Below are positions 34,597-46,331 of a stretch of 64,000 nt of DNA, in pieces; position 1 is the stretch's first letter, and the number at the start of each line of letters is the position of its first letter. The position numbers and the translations under genes are program-made. Source of the stretch: Candidatus Gracilibacteria bacterium (GTDB taxonomy: Bacteria > Patescibacteriota > Gracilibacteria > BD1-5 > UBA6164); assembly GCA_010119145.1 (NCBI GenBank), contig JAACSU010000007.1:515869-579868 (forward strand). The letters are read 5' to 3'. Below the pieces are notes generated by a model. It searched no databases, was not told the DNA's origin, and saw only the letters and a list, made by a program, of their open reading frames with translations.

Positions 34597-35946
34597 TTAA
34601 GATAAAGTAACTAAAATTTCATCATTTGGGTATGAAGTCGAACTATCTGCAAAATACCTAATTGTAAATTGAGTTGATGTAACACTAAGTAATGTCATAA
34701 CTAAATAGTTTCAATTATTGTTGTATAATCTACTCATTAGATTTCAAGTTGATGCTGTTCTTTGTCAGTTATATCAATATGAAATAAATCTTTGAGTGTT
34801 ATCTTTTTTAGTCCATACAGCCTTTCCAGCTCATCAAAAATAAAATTCAATCGAATTTGGGATTGAACCAAATGAATGATTATAAGTTATATCTTGATTT
34901 CAACTAACATAACTAGGATTTTGAAATCCCATAGTTATTGGTTTTACTCACTCTTTTTCCCAAAGCCCCCAAGTGGTGTTATTTGTACTTCGTCTGTAAA
35001 ATCTATCTCCATTATTAGCAAAAGCAAATTGTACAGTTTGTCCAGATCAATTCGGGTCATTCCAAGGTGCAAGTGTTAATAATCAAATACCGGGGGAAGT
35101 TCAAGTTAATGCGATATCTGAAGCATCTATAAATTCTAATTCAAGACTTCTTGCATATCAATTTGGTCATCTTCAACCTCCTCTATTATCGGGTGTATTT
35201 GCAAGTTTTGGAACACCTCAAGTAATAAGTTTTTCCCAAGAAGTCCAGATATTATTATTCATTGATCTTGTATATATTTCATTTGCTGTTGATCATCAAA
35301 ATCAACTTCATATAGCCATCTGAAAAGCATAATTACTTCATTGTGAAACTCTATCAACAATAAGTATATAAGTTCAATTTTTTGGTGGTTTATTTAAAGC
35401 AGTTCAAGTATCAACTCTATATCTTCATCCAATTAATATGTCATTAAAATCTGTTACTGCTCAATATTGAACACAAGAATTCCATGTCAATCATATTACA
35501 TTCAATCTTGCATTTGTTGTTTCTTCAATATTTCGAGCTAAATAATCCTTCTTTATAAAAACTCTTTCATCAGTGATCACTCAAGAAGTAATACTTGCAA
35601 GTTTTATATAATTAGATGTAGGATAAGATGCTGCAGTTTTAATAGTTCCAATTCCTTCACCATTTGGTGCATTTATAGTTCCATTATCAATATTGGCTTG
35701 AGTAATTTCAACGAATACTTTTTTAGTTCCAGTTGTATCAATAGTAACGTCAGTATCTGAATCAAATAAAACTCGAAATGACTTTCATGTTCGAGTCACT
35801 TCAATAAATCAAAATCATTTTGTTACTTTTCATGATTGTACTTGTAAGCCTTGAGCTACTCAAGCAGTTGAAAGTGATTCTAAGATTTTAGAAACATCAT
35901 AGTCCTGGACAAGATTATTTCATTGAAGGAGAGAAACTCTTTGCAT
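34597..35946 (-). CDS. tail fibre / receptor-binding protein
   Basis: 449 residues. The N-terminus (LQGNNLVQDYDVSKILESL) resembles virion-attachment segments; the middle and C-terminal parts contain repeated knob-like units with Tyr-Thr-Arg ... Trp-Thr-Ser-Trp-Glu-Lys and Tyr-Arg-Arg ... Trp-Gly-Leu-Trp-Glu-Lys endings, as in pyocin-knob and tail-fibre proteins. The last 100 residues have beta-sandwich features. It is very rich in TGA glycines. Preceded by late element 1. Confidence 0.8.
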
Positions 35947-35991
35947 AATTTATAATAAAAAAATATCTAGGTTTAAGCCTAGATATCGTGG

Positions 35992-36010
35992 TTTTTTTTT
36001 CAATGTCATT
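35992..36010 (-). promoter_or_regulatory. late element 1
   Basis: Minus-strand AATGACATTGAAAAAAAA right after the stop of the gene at 36011, 45 nt before the tail-fibre ATG. A TA at the same offset as in the other copies falls in the left arm of an ATATCTAGG/CCTAGATAT terminator hairpin. See the finding on the seven copies. Confidence 0.7.
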
Positions 36011-37075
36011 TTAGTACTCTAAAATCTTCTGTGATTCTTTTAATTTTCGAATTTGTTCTGGAAAAGTCAGTGTTTTTACTTTACTGGTAGAAGTTTTGAG
36101 AGATATATTCTCGAGGTCTCAAGATTTATATGATTTTTCTATTATTCTACTTGGGCCGATATAATTATTAAAAATATTATCTGAGTTTATAAATATATTT
36201 ATATCATCTCAAATTTCCACCTCGAAGTAGTTTCTTGTAATTGGAGTAAAAGATATCTCTCTGACACTTTCTTTTCTCTCAGAGAGAATTTCAGCTGCTG
36301 TAGTAGCATCTTTTCATAAACTTGGGAAGAATCTTTCAACTGCTCAGTATTTTGTCTTACTTGGAGTATCTATTTGAGTTTCTACTGAAGTAGTATCTTT
36401 CACTTTTACTCAGTTCGCAATATTTTTAGAATTAAATAGTGTTTTAGGATTTTCTATACTTCGCGATCTTGGATTGTTCACATCAAAATTATACTCTCTA
36501 TAATTCTCTCATGACAAAGTTCTATCTATTCAGATTTTCGCTTTGAAATATATGACATTATTATCTATAAAAAATTCATATCCATCTTCCGTTAAATCTT
36601 TAAAAACACTGAGAATATCCTGACCTTCAAAATATTCTTTATCAGGTAGGATATCAGTGACTCCACAATCAAGAATAAATCAATTATCATATCTCGAACT
36701 AATATCTGATAATACATCATTTAAAATATACTGAAGGGATTTTCAGAAATAATTTTTATCTATTCATAAATATCTATTTTGGAGAAAATCTATCATATCT
36801 CAGATTCAAACTTCAGTTACATTATTTTCAGCTTGGATGTAATCAATATATCCATCAATGAGAAGATTTTCTTTTCCAGTTACAGGATCTTGTTTGAATA
36901 ATTTTACACGGAAAAACTCCTGAAGAATTTCAGGATCATTTCCAATGTTATCTGATTTTATTTTAAAACTTCCCTTCCCTGCATCACTTAATTTGCTTTC
37001 AGCTGAAGCAGAAATTATATTATGAATTTGAGTGATTTTTACATTCGATGGAGAAGAAACATAAGCAATATACAT
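36011..37075 (-). CDS. phage tail/baseplate protein (Gp37/endopeptidase-tail-like)
   Basis: 354 residues. MYIAYVSSPSNVKITQIH opens a beta-rich N-terminal domain, followed by a DGYIDYI beta strand and a middle segment ISSRYDNGFILDCG, typical of the tail-hub proteins that follow the distal tail protein in siphoviruses (ReqiPepy6 Gp37-like). It sits directly after the Dit-like gene. Confidence 0.65.
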
Positions 37076-37077
37076 TT

Positions 37078-37956
37078 TTATAAGAGTGAATTATTAAAAT
37101 ATACGGTAGCATCAAAACTTCCAGGACTAATTCCTCAATCATTATCATTTACAATGAATTTCGTATTTCATGATACTGTAGGCCAAATGCTTCATGGCTC
37201 TCTATCTCAAAGAATATTAACTCCATTTTTCGTAAGTTTTTCTTCAGCTGAATTAATAATCAAAACATCTCATGAGGTGAGTGAAGTATTAATTATAAAA
37301 TATGTATCATTTGAAACATTAAATATTTTGATGGGAGAACTGAGAGTTTGATTGGCTTTTATTTCAATCTTTGCAGGACTATCTGTATTTCAGGTTCCAA
37401 TACATTCTAGAATACTTCATGATTCGTCCCAAGCATCTGGAAGGGTGAATGGAAATCTAAATCATAAAAAGACTCACTCTCCTCATGCAGTTACAATTTG
37501 CTCAAGTGATCTATAAATAGGATCTTCAATTGATTCTAAAACTACTCTCCATCTCCAATGACTTCATATGATTTGATCATCTCATTCAAGTACTTCGAGA
37601 GGTTCTTTAATCTTCACTTTGAGAGTCCATTCTCTATCATAGATATCTTGAATATATAATTCTCTTTCTTGTATTTTTCACGGGTTCCCCTGGAGTGCAA
37701 AGAGCTCTTCTAAATACAATACGGATGCATATTCTTCATCTCATATAGCTCACATCCTATCTATGTATCATTCTAAAGATATTATTCGTGTGCGCGCGTA
37801 TGTTGGAGATGTAGTTCTCCCATGCATTCAATCAATGTTTTGAGAGTCATCTGAAGTTGAGAGTTTTCTCCATTCTTTAAATGTATAATAAATACCCGAA
37901 ATACTATTTCGAAGAATATCTTTATTATCAAGCCTTGCAGTTTTAAAATCGTTCAT
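37078..37956 (-). CDS. distal tail (Dit-like) protein
   Basis: 292 residues. The N-terminal segment (MNDFKTARLDNKDILRNSISGIYYTF, RIISLEGYIDRMG) and Leu-rich edge strands, followed by a WTLKVKIKEPLEVLEG domain and a C-terminal beta-sandwich with FNVSNDTYFIINTSL, match siphovirus distal tail proteins. Position between tape measure and hub protein supports this. Confidence 0.7.
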
Positions 37957-37965
37957 GAGTAATTA

Positions 37966-40512
37966 TTAGAGTCTAAATTTTAACTTATCAAAAACTGTTT
38001 CCAGATCTATTTGATTTGTCACAGTGATATTTGGAACATTTATATTTTTTGAATTATCAAAACTTTGATTTCATTGTCTCATTCTCTCGAGTTGTGAAAT
38101 AGTTTCAGGAACTTTTTTTACAATGTCATGAGGGATTACATATTCTTTGTAGTGAACTGTTCCAGCTTCTCATGTAACTGGACCATCTCATGTATATCCT
38201 CATTCATAAAATCAAGCTCAAGAACTTCATTCTCCACCTCCTCATGATAATGCAGCTCTTCTTGCAGCTGCAACTGCCTGCCACTTAGAAATGAGTCTAT
38301 TTTGATATGATTCTTGTTTCAAAGATTCCTGGTATACTGTATCAGTAATTTGAACCTCTATACTTTGACGGAGTTGTTTATAATTTTCATCAATCGCAGC
38401 TCTTTTATTGGAAAATTCAGAAAAAATAATTTGCTCCTGAAGTTTCTTTTCTCGTAAAGATTCAAGCTCATTTTCTGCAGCTTGTCTTTCAACTTCGATT
38501 TCAGTTTGTCTTTGTTTTTCTTTTACGAAATCTCTTAAATCTCAGACTTTTACTCATCATTCAAGTGTTTCATCATTTCAGGCAACTGCGAGAATAGCTT
38601 TATATCTTTCTGCTAATTCCTCTAAATCAGCTTGAGTATCTGTAGATCAAAATTTAAATAAATCTTCTTTTATTTTTTTACTCTCTTCAGCAAGATTTAA
38701 CAATGTATCTTCGAGTTTCTCAATATTCTTTATGTAATCATCAATTATATCACTACTTTTTTCTAACTCATCATCATATACTTCAGTAATTTTCTCAACT
38801 GTATCTGAAATAAATTCTACTTTTTCTTTGAGTCTTTTATTTTCTTCTTCCTGAAGATCTTCGAGATATTTTTTTCTTCTCTCTCGTTGTTCAGCATCCT
38901 GTTTTAAAAGTTCATTTTCTTTTTTAATGGCTTCTTCTTTTGCCTTCAGTATTTCTTTTTCGATTTCTTCTTGAGTTTTTCATTCATCTTTTGCAGATGC
39001 TCATCCTCATCAAGAATCATCTCATCATGTTCATCCACCACCTCTATTTCATCAAGTAGCAGGTCTTAGAAGTTCAGTTCAAATTTTACCAGTTGTTCAG
39101 CCAAAACTTGTCAATGCTTTAGTGAAATCATCAAATACAGCTACTGAAGCAAGATTTGATTTTTTAGTTAAAGAATAATCAAATCCATTTTCAAAGCTTT
39201 TGAAAGCTCTAGTTGGTCAACCTCATCAAATATTAATTCCATCTACTAAACTATTTAATCATAACGCTTTTGAAACTTTTCATCAGATTCAAAAAGAAAC
39301 TTTATCTATAAAATTTCATACTACATTGAGAGCACTCTTTAATCATTTTTCAATTGCACTTGGAAGCTTTTCAAATGCAATTCACATATTTTCAACTAAT
39401 GTTCATGTATTATTTTTAATAGTATTAAAAACTCATACTACTGTTTCAGATGCTCAAATAAGAGAAGTTCAGATTGTAGAAGCAATGAATTTAAATCATT
39501 TCGAGGCAACATTTACTAAATATCCTATTACGGATACTCAAGAAATCATAGCATTTGAGAATCAATTTATTAGTGTTGTTGCTTTCTCTGTAATTCAATA
39601 TGTTTCATCAATTTCTCAGAACTTTTTAATAAAATCATTGGTTGCTTGTGTCATCGTTTGACCAATGGTCACACTAGAATTTTGAAAACTATCATTTACT
39701 TGTTCATTCGCTTCAAGCAGTGCATTTTTTAAGACATCAGAAGTAATAACTCATTGAGCAGCTAAGTCTTTTAATTCTCATCTATTTACTCATAGTTGTT
39801 TTGCGAGTATATCGAGAAGAGATGGCATTGCTTCAGATACTGCTCTAAATTCATCACCTGCAAGTTGCCCTGATCAAAAAGCTTGAGCAAGTTGAAGCAT
39901 TACAGAAGAAACCTCATTTGCTTCTGCACCTGATAAAGCTAATCATTTAGAGAGAGTATCTAAAATTTTTAGAGTTTCTGCCTGACTTCATCAGAGTTGT
40001 TTATTTACCAAGTCAAAACGAACAAAAGAAGCAGTTAAATCATCAACTGGAACTCTTGCCTGATTAGCCATTTGAAATAAATTATCTCGAAGTTGCTCAA
40101 GCTGAGCTCATTCTGAAACTTGTTTCAATCTATTTCACATATTAGTGAATGATTCCGATAAACTTCAAATTCCAGAAGTAGCTTTTGCAAATCAAATTGT
40201 AGCCAAAAATCATCCAGCTACTTTCAAAGATTTTGTGAATAATGTAGTCTGTCAATTGGCTTTTTGCAGTGCAGATTCAGTTGATTTTATTTCTCTCTGA
40301 AGAACTCGAAATTCTTTACTTCAAATTTTAACACCACTTAATTTTGAAGTAAGTGTTGTGAGTCTACTATTTAATCATCAGATGGTATTCTTTCATAAAG
40401 ATTTCTCAATATCATTTCAAACATCTTTAAAATCATATTTTATTTTATTGAGCTCAGCTCTTAATTGTCATTTATCTGATTTTACTCAGAATATTAAATC
40501 TCAAAGTTTCAT
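37966..40512 (-). CDS. tail tape measure protein
   Basis: 848 residues, the largest phage gene; its length sets the tail length. The N-terminus shows IFGVKSDKGQLRAELNKIKYDF and RLTTLTSKLSGVKIGSKEF, followed by the conserved tape-measure domain (LSKGLALSGAEANEVSSVMLQLAQAFGSGQLAGDEFRAVSEAMPSLLDILAKQLG). Then come hydrophobic segments, a glycine-rich patch (TGGNRGGGGNGGDDSGGGAS), and a long charged coiled coil (about residues 500-720). Many phage-like antisense frames here are shadows. Confidence 0.92.
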
Positions 40513-40515
40513 ATT

Positions 40516-40965
40516 TTATTTTTTTAAGATATTTTTTAAATCATTGATTGCTTTTCTGTCTGCCTTTTTTGATAATCTTTTATATTTAGATGGATCCAGC
40601 AGTTCTCAAATTCTAGAGTAAATTCTTCTGTATGAAGTGAGTGGTAGAGAGAGTATTTCTGAAATTGGTTGATTTAAATTTTTAGCTAAGAGTACTATGA
40701 AATATTCCATATCATTAAACTCTTCCAAGAAATCAAAATCTTTCATGTTATTTTTATTTTTATGATCTTTTATTTGGAATAAAATTTCTAAAAATTTTTC
40801 CGTATGTTCTGAAGATAATTTAGGAGTTTTTTCATTAAACTCATTCAATATTTCTAAAATAGTTTTTTCTGGTTCAATTAACCAGCTGAGATATTGTTGA
40901 ACTGTAATTTCTCATGTAATGAAGTAATTTCAGTTATACTTGAAAGTATTTTTTATTCTTAGCAT
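40516..40965 (-). CDS. tail assembly protein (chaperone-like)
   Basis: 149 residues, just before the tape measure gene. ITVQQYLSWLIEPEKTILEIL at the N-terminus and YRRIYSRIGELLDPSKYKRLS near the C-terminus suit a small helical assembly chaperone. Overlaps the upstream gene by 7 nt. Needs TGA=Gly to reach its stop. Confidence 0.65.
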
Positions 40966-41219
40966 TTAATTTTTGTGATAAAATTAATAATTTCTTCATC
41001 TAATATTTCTCAATCTTTACATTCTAAATATCAATTATTTAATTTTTTGAGTATTTGATGAATAAATGGAATAATAACTTTCCTAAGTTTTTTATTGTTA
41101 GTAATTCATTGAGTAGCCGATATAATTTCTCACTTTTTTTCGTGAGAAATTTTTCACATGTAATACTTTTTTCAGGCAATTACGATATTAATTTCATAGC
41201 TATTTAAGTTGTAGAACAT
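40959..41219 (-). CDS. phage protein, 86 aa (tail assembly region)
   Basis: Starts MFYNLNSYEINIVIAGKKYYMG, with beta strands then helices (KLRKVIIPFIHQILKKL). Lies in the slot usually held by the first tail assembly chaperone, preceding the 149-aa one; the 7-nt overlap of the two could be a programmed frameshift or simple coupling. Preceded by late element 2. Confidence 0.6.
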
Positions 41220-41265
41220 TTTTTTAATAAAAAAATAAACCTACTTTTTAGGGTAGGTTTTGAAA

Positions 41266-41284
41266 TTTTTTTTTCAATGTCATT
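41266..41284 (-). promoter_or_regulatory. late element 2
   Basis: Minus-strand AATGACATTGAAAAAAAAA, 46 nt before the ATG at 41219. The hairpin AAACCTAC/GTAGGTTT with T-run follows, its left arm holding the conserved TA. Confidence 0.7.
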
Positions 41285-41347
41285 TCTGAGTCTAAGAATA
41301 AGCTATTTATTTATAATTATCAATTTCAATTCTCAACATCAATATAT

Positions 41348-41806
41348 TTAAAACTCTATTGCTTTGGCATCAGTAATTACAAAATCAGTTCAATTCCATT
41401 TAAATTCACACTGATAGGCTGAACGAATCATAGCTCAAAAACCATTTTGAGAATCTACTTTTAAATTTACGAGTGCCGTATTTTGATCATCAGTAGAAAT
41501 CCCAACCTCTTCTTCACTAAATTCAGCACTTGATGGAGATTTTAAAAGTCCTTTTACTGTATTTCTACATATCATTTTTGCAACTCATGAATTTTCATTT
41601 AAATAAGAAGCAGGAGTTGTTGGTAAATTATTAGTTTCAGTAGAAAATTGTTCTCATATAGCTCATATAACTCCTACAATAATTATGAATATTATAATTA
41701 ATCCACCACATCAAATGTTCTTTTTAGGTTTCTGTTCTTTTCAACAATGCTTACAAACTTTCGCATCATCTTGAATCTCTTCAGCACAGAATTTACATTT
41801 CTTCAT
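41348..41806 (-). CDS. phage membrane protein with N-terminal zinc ribbon, 152 aa
   Basis: An N-terminal MKKCKFCAEEIQDDAKVCKHCG zinc ribbon is followed by one transmembrane helix (LIIIFIIIVGVIGAIG) and a domain ending QCEFKWNGTDFVITDAKAI. A cytoplasmic ribbon plus outer domain. Unusual between the tail tube gene and tail assembly genes; possibly a moron such as a superinfection-exclusion factor (inference). Confidence 0.7.
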
Positions 41807-41861
41807 GGAAATATATAAAAAAGTAATAGAACACTTATAATGATTTTTTCTAATAAATCAA

Positions 41862-41885
41862 AAAGACCTCATATTTGAGGTCTTT
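41862..41885 (-). terminator. intrinsic terminator after the tail tube gene
   Basis: A 9-bp stem (41862-41870 with 41877-41885), 6-nt loop and a minus-strand T-run. Confidence 0.85.
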
Positions 41886-41898
41886 TATTTATCGATTT

Positions 41899-42666
41899 TT
41901 AAACTGATTGTTCATCTTCAATAACAAGAATTTTGTTATTTTCATCTGGGAATGCCATAAATTCAAATGGCATTTTCATTACTTCATCTACTGCATCATC
42001 TGCAACAAATCCCCACGTCATGTTTCCTGATGCATACCCTTTTGGAATTGTTATGGTAAGATTTTTACCATTTTCATCAGTGTTTACCATTCTAAGCTCA
42101 TAGAGTGCAATGAGCTTCGTTACATCTGACCATGTAGCTTTTTTCTTAGCGTTTGGAGTGTAAGAGTAAGACGCAACTAAAACTCAAGTTTGAGCTGTTT
42201 TTGGAACGATATAAGTATATCATTTCTCTCCATTACTTCCATCAGATAGATAGATTGAATAATCTGTACCTGAAATAAGTGGTGAACCATCAGAATTTAT
42301 TATTACTGAAGAAACTTCGCTATATGCACCATTTTTATTCGCAAGCTTTATTGGACTTCAAACAATCCATCATGTACCGAGTGCTTCTCAAGTAATATTA
42401 ACTGGAGCTGCAGCTATATCTTCGAATACTCCATGATTATCAATCTTAGAAAGATTATCAAAAAATAATTCCCATATGCTTGCTGTAGCTTTTACAGATT
42501 CTACTTTTTTTCTTGGAGGAAGTTTTCAGTTATGAGCTCTTAAATCAATAACATTATAAACTACTTCGAGTTGTGCATCCTCAAGTAATCCTAGATTTAC
42601 ATTATCAAGAAACATTTTCACACTTCATAGACGAATCGCTTGGCTGTTTTGTACTGCTGTTTGCAT
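41899..42666 (-). CDS. major tail (tube) protein
   Basis: 255 residues. Beta-rich with an N-terminal GSVKMFLDNVNLGLLEDAQLEVVYNVIDL and a later ALYELRMVNTDENGKNLTITIPKGYASGNMTWGF, where the late strand pairs are typical of tail-tube subunits. Its place (after the tail-terminator/gp10-like genes, before tail assembly) and own promoter element and terminator (41862-41885) fit a highly expressed structural protein. A major capsid role is excluded because that gene lies at 45042. Confidence 0.7.
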
Positions 42667-42711
42667 AGTATAAAATTAATAAATAATTCTATATTAAGCT
42701 ATACTTTGAGA

Positions 42712-42730
42712 TTTTTTTTTCAATGTCATT
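42712..42730 (-). promoter_or_regulatory. late element 3
   Basis: Minus-strand AATGACATTGAAAAAAAAA, 45 nt before the tail-tube ATG. No hairpin here, but the conserved TA occurs in GTATAGC. Confidence 0.7.
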
Positions 42731-42735
42731 TGCTT

Positions 42736-43152
42736 TTAGAAATCTAGATCTCTATAAATGAATGTAAAAGTGAGATGTATTCCCCAGCATTTTATTTCTT
42801 TATCATAGGTATCTCTATCGACACTATTCAGTGAGACGTAAGAAATCCCGTCCATATTTTGTCTTCTATTGAAGCATGTCACAATTGCATTCATTAATTC
42901 TTCAGCTTGAAGATTTGTTTTTGCCCATGATGTTATTTGAAAAAGAGATCTTCTTTTTGGATATTCTGCAGCATTATCTGTAATTCTATGATAGGTAATG
43001 AGAGGAATACTTGAATCAAATTTTGACTGAGCTCTATTCACATCAGCATCATCATTTTGATAATATACCTGGTCAGAATTTTCTACTAAAGACATGATTC
43101 ATTCATCGCTGGTCATAATAGAATAGAGAATCCCTTTAATATTTTTAGCCAT
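42736..43152 (-). CDS. tail terminator / completion protein
   Basis: 138 residues. MAKNIKGILYSIMTSDEGIMSLVEN at the start, then a compact alpha/beta body with SIPLITYHRITDNA and FQITSWAKTNLQAEELMNAIVTCF, resembling the DUF3168-like tail-completion proteins that follow the gp10-like gene in siphoviruses. The adjacency to that gene is the strongest argument. Confidence 0.65.
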
Positions 43153-43155
43153 AAT

Positions 43156-43590
43156 TTATATTTTTAAATATTGTTTCAATGCTTTTTCAAAGATATTCTT
43201 TGCTTGCTCTAGATTATCTTCAATTCATTTTCTTACAAAACTTCTTTCAGGAATATGTGCATATCCATATTCTTGAGCTCTCGCATATTCGGTAGCTGGT
43301 CATTTCTTTACTCAGAGTTGATAGATCATATCTCCAAGTTTCTCATGTCAAATACTTCTTTTTAAATTTCATGTAACTCATTCATACCAGTTCCCTCAAA
43401 TTATCACCGGATTTCTTCATTTTCTAATTGGAGCCAATCAATCCTTTCGATTTATATTATCTGGAAGTCTATTTTTATCTCGAGGAGTATTCTCACGAAT
43501 TTTTTGTTCTAAGAATACAGTAACTTCTAAGAGAGCAAAATTAATAGCTTGCTCCATGATAAAATCATTACTAAATTTAAATTCGGCCAT
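43156..43590 (-). CDS. HK97 gp10-like head-tail protein
   Basis: 144 residues. FVIGG-type central strands (PVIIGGNWYEGVTGNLKRSIG) and YARAQEYGYAHIPERSFVRKGIEDN match the HK97 gp10 family (EYGT ... RPFLRPA pattern), which adapts head to tail. It lies in the connector gene cluster. Confidence 0.8.
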
Positions 43591-43925
43591 TATTGTATTA
43601 ATTGCAAATAATGAATCCTGAAAGGATCATCTTGTTGAAAATATTGTACTACTCTCGAAGTGATCACACTATATTTTACATCTCAATGTATAATCTGATC
43701 TCCTCTCTTCGAATCAAATTCTAATGAGCTATATAATGCATGCTCTGAAATCTGCTTTGTGAGTGTCCCTCATATCTCTTTAGGAGTTTTGAGTTGAACT
43801 AGTACTCATTTGATTAAAGCATCTTCTCAGAAGCTCTCAATTGATTCTCAGATACTATTCTTATTACTACTTACTGATTTGTGAGTGTAATTTCTTATAT
43901 CTTTTCTAAAAGCTCAAAGAAACAT
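43590..43925 (-). CDS. head-tail adaptor / head closure-like protein
   Basis: 111 residues. SLEFDSKRGDQIIHGDVKYSVITSRVVQYFQQDDPFRIHYLQ has the edge strands of head-closure knob proteins. Its stop overlaps the start of the gp10-like gene by one base. The family assignment rests mainly on position. Confidence 0.6.
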
Positions 43926-43928
43926 AGT

Positions 43929-44510
43929 TTAATAGTGAATAGAATTAAAAATTTTATATTTTTTTAGTATCGAGGAAAAGTCTGACAAGCTATTCATTTT
44001 TTTCCCATCTAGGAGTTCTGAAGGAGAGAAATATGTAATACTTAATCACTCTATTTTCTTGTTTTTGACTGTATCTTCTCAATTCAATTGAATACTATTC
44101 ATTTCTGTACAATACTTCAGGAAGAATGTTTTAACATCAACTGGAACTGAAGTAAATCCTCTTTTATATATAATCTCTACATTTTTGTTTCATTTTGGGA
44201 TGACTTTGTCCAGGTATACTATCGCTCATTCAAAAAAATCTATTCAGACGTTATTAAATTCTCATGATGATATATTCGTAAACTGTTTTACTTCTAAAAC
44301 TCAATTAATTGGTCCTTCGAGTAAAAGTCTATTGCTTCACATTCCAGAAACTCTTCGAGTAATTTCCTTTTCTCATAAATTCCATCATAATTCTAGATCT
44401 ACTAATGATGTAAGGGTAGTTATTAAATCCGTCAATCTTACATCTTGGGATGTATCAGTTTCAGGAATTGATAATACTTTTTTCAGATCTACTAGGCTGC
44501 AATATTCCAT
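43929..44510 (-). CDS. head-tail connector (gp6-like)
   Basis: 193 residues. MEYCSLVDLKKVLSIPETDTSQDVRLTDLI at the N-terminus is the pattern of phage gp6-like connectors (YxTLxdVKxxLxI, helix then strand). Starts the connector block and is preceded by late element 4. Confidence 0.7.
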
Positions 44511-44559
44511 AAAAATTTAGAATAAAAAATAAGCTCCTAGTTAGACTAGAGAGCTCAGC

Positions 44560-44577
44560 TTTTTTTTCAATGTCATT
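44560..44577 (-). promoter_or_regulatory. late element 4
   Basis: Minus-strand AATGACATTGAAAAAAAA overlapping the TAA of the 135-aa gene, 49 nt before the connector ATG. The hairpin that follows (GAGCTC..CTAGT / ACTAG..GAGC with T-run) contains the TA in its left arm. Confidence 0.7.
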
Positions 44578-44985
44578 TTAAAGTAATCCATTATCAACAG
44601 CGATTTGATTCAAATCATCACCTTCAGCAAATTCTATTCAATTATCATTCAGAAGTTTTTCTAAATCTTTAGTTCCTGTAAGATCTGATTCTCAAGTTTT
44701 TCATGTATTAGAATTCTCTAAAAGTTCTAGGAGTTCATCTTTTTTTGCCTTAGCATCAAACTCAACTCAAAGTACTGATAGTTTTTCTTTGATTTCTTTT
44801 ACAGTCAATGAATTATCAACTACAGGAGCTTCTTGTTTTGGTATTTCTTTCCCAAGAACTTCAAATCAAAAACTCTTATAAGCTCAGAGATTAATTTTAT
44901 TAATTTCTCGAACTTCCCCTGGTCTTACTCAATTATAAATTCTTTTTGTTGTATTCACTACCTGTACAGTTTCTATTTGGCTCAT
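44578..44985 (-). CDS. phage protein with HeH/SAP-like C-terminal region, 135 aa
   Basis: The N-terminal part (ETVQVVNTTKRIYNGVRPGEVREI) and the C-terminal TVKEIKEKLSVLGVEFDAKAKKDELLELLEN followed by GTKDLEKLLNDNGIEF resemble helix-extended-helix/SAP domains found in small phage proteins after the capsid gene. Role uncertain. Confidence 0.65.
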
Positions 44986-45041
44986 AATATTATAATTAAA
45001 AATAAATTAAATGAGAAATCTCTCCGAAGAGAGATATCCGA

Positions 45042-46304
45042 TTAAATAACTTTTAGGTTTTTCACAAGTACTACAGCATCAAGATTTTCGATTTGAATAT
45101 CGATTCTCATTTTGAAGTAATATCTGTAACCAACTCCAGGAATTCTATGAATTTCAAAACTAATTCTATCTGAAGCGCTACCACCTGTTTGAATAGCGTA
45201 GATAAGATTCTTTGGATCTGTGAGAAGTGCGTCAGAACCATCGAGAGTAACCTCAGTGAATGTTGCTCCAGATTCAATTTCATACATGATATTAGATACC
45301 ATAGTAATATTTGAAGCTGATACACTAGCTACTATATGAACTTGTTCTTTCTCTGTACCAATATCAGTAACAAATGCTTTTCCAGCAGTTACTCAAGTTG
45401 CAGATGTAACCGCAATCACTTTTTGTCCTGCAGCAGAAACTGAAGCAGTAGTAGTTGCAGCTCATCCTCCAAGAAGAACTGGTTCTCCATCTCTCATGAG
45501 ATTTGCTTGAGTATATGGCATTGTAGCGATTGTTCTTTGAAGATCAGTCTTTACAAGTGAATCTGCAATTGTTGTATATTGTTCTGTGTAATCAATAACA
45601 ACACCTCGAGAAGTAATAAATTCAGCATCATTTGCAAACTTAGAAGGCATAGCCTTGATTGCTTTGATAAATTTTTCTCTTTTCACGAGTCTATCTGCAA
45701 ATGTATCTGTATCAGCTGCATCAATAATATGAGCTCCTTCAAGAGATCTATATTTAAATCCATCAAAAAGTTGATTTACTGTAAGAGGATTCCCTCTTTT
45801 TCGAGCATAGAATGAGAGAACATCAAGTTCATTCATAACTTTCTTCCCAATCATTCTCATGAATTTTTCACCAATTTTTCCTTTCTCAATATTATCTTCA
45901 AGTTCTTGATCAGTTACCATGAATTGACCTCTCACGAGTTCAGATTTTAATTCTAGAGTATCACTACCAAATGTAGTATCTTTCGAAGTATCAACTTCTG
46001 AATGACTCCCTGGATACAGAAAATCTCCGATAACAAATAATTTTGCGATAGTTTTATTTGGACCATCCATTCTTTCGACTCGAGCTTTCTTAAGTATTGC
46101 AGATTCATCTTTCATATAATCAATGAATGCAACTGCTTGTTCTTCTCGAAGAGTTACAAGTTTTGAACCTAAAGTAGGTGCATCAAAAGCTTTTTCTAAT
46201 CTCTCATCACTTCCACCACCTGAACCTGGTTCATCAACATAAGTAGCAACCAAATGGAAACTAAAAATTTGAGCTAAGAGTCTCATAAAAATATTGTGTT
46301 TCAT
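45042..46304 (-). CDS. major capsid protein
   Basis: 420 residues. A helical N-terminal region is followed by a large alpha/beta domain: LFVIGDFLYPGSHSEVDTS, LVRGQFMVTDQELEDNIEKGKIGEKF, and DRISFEIHRIPGVGYRYYFKMRIDIQ near the C-terminus. The genes before it (scaffold, XkdF-like protease) and after it (connectors) make this identification firm. Its first half and second half are separated by a TGA glycine at 45459-45461, which shows that the phage itself relies on the recoding. Confidence 0.85.
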
Positions 46305-46331
46305 GTTTCTAAAAATAATTTAAATAAAATA

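Noticed and set aside
39200-39661. Long rightward open frame of 153 codons inside the tape measure gene
   Set aside because: Antisense shadow of the tape measure gene, which is intact with UGA=Gly; no start signals or family motifs.
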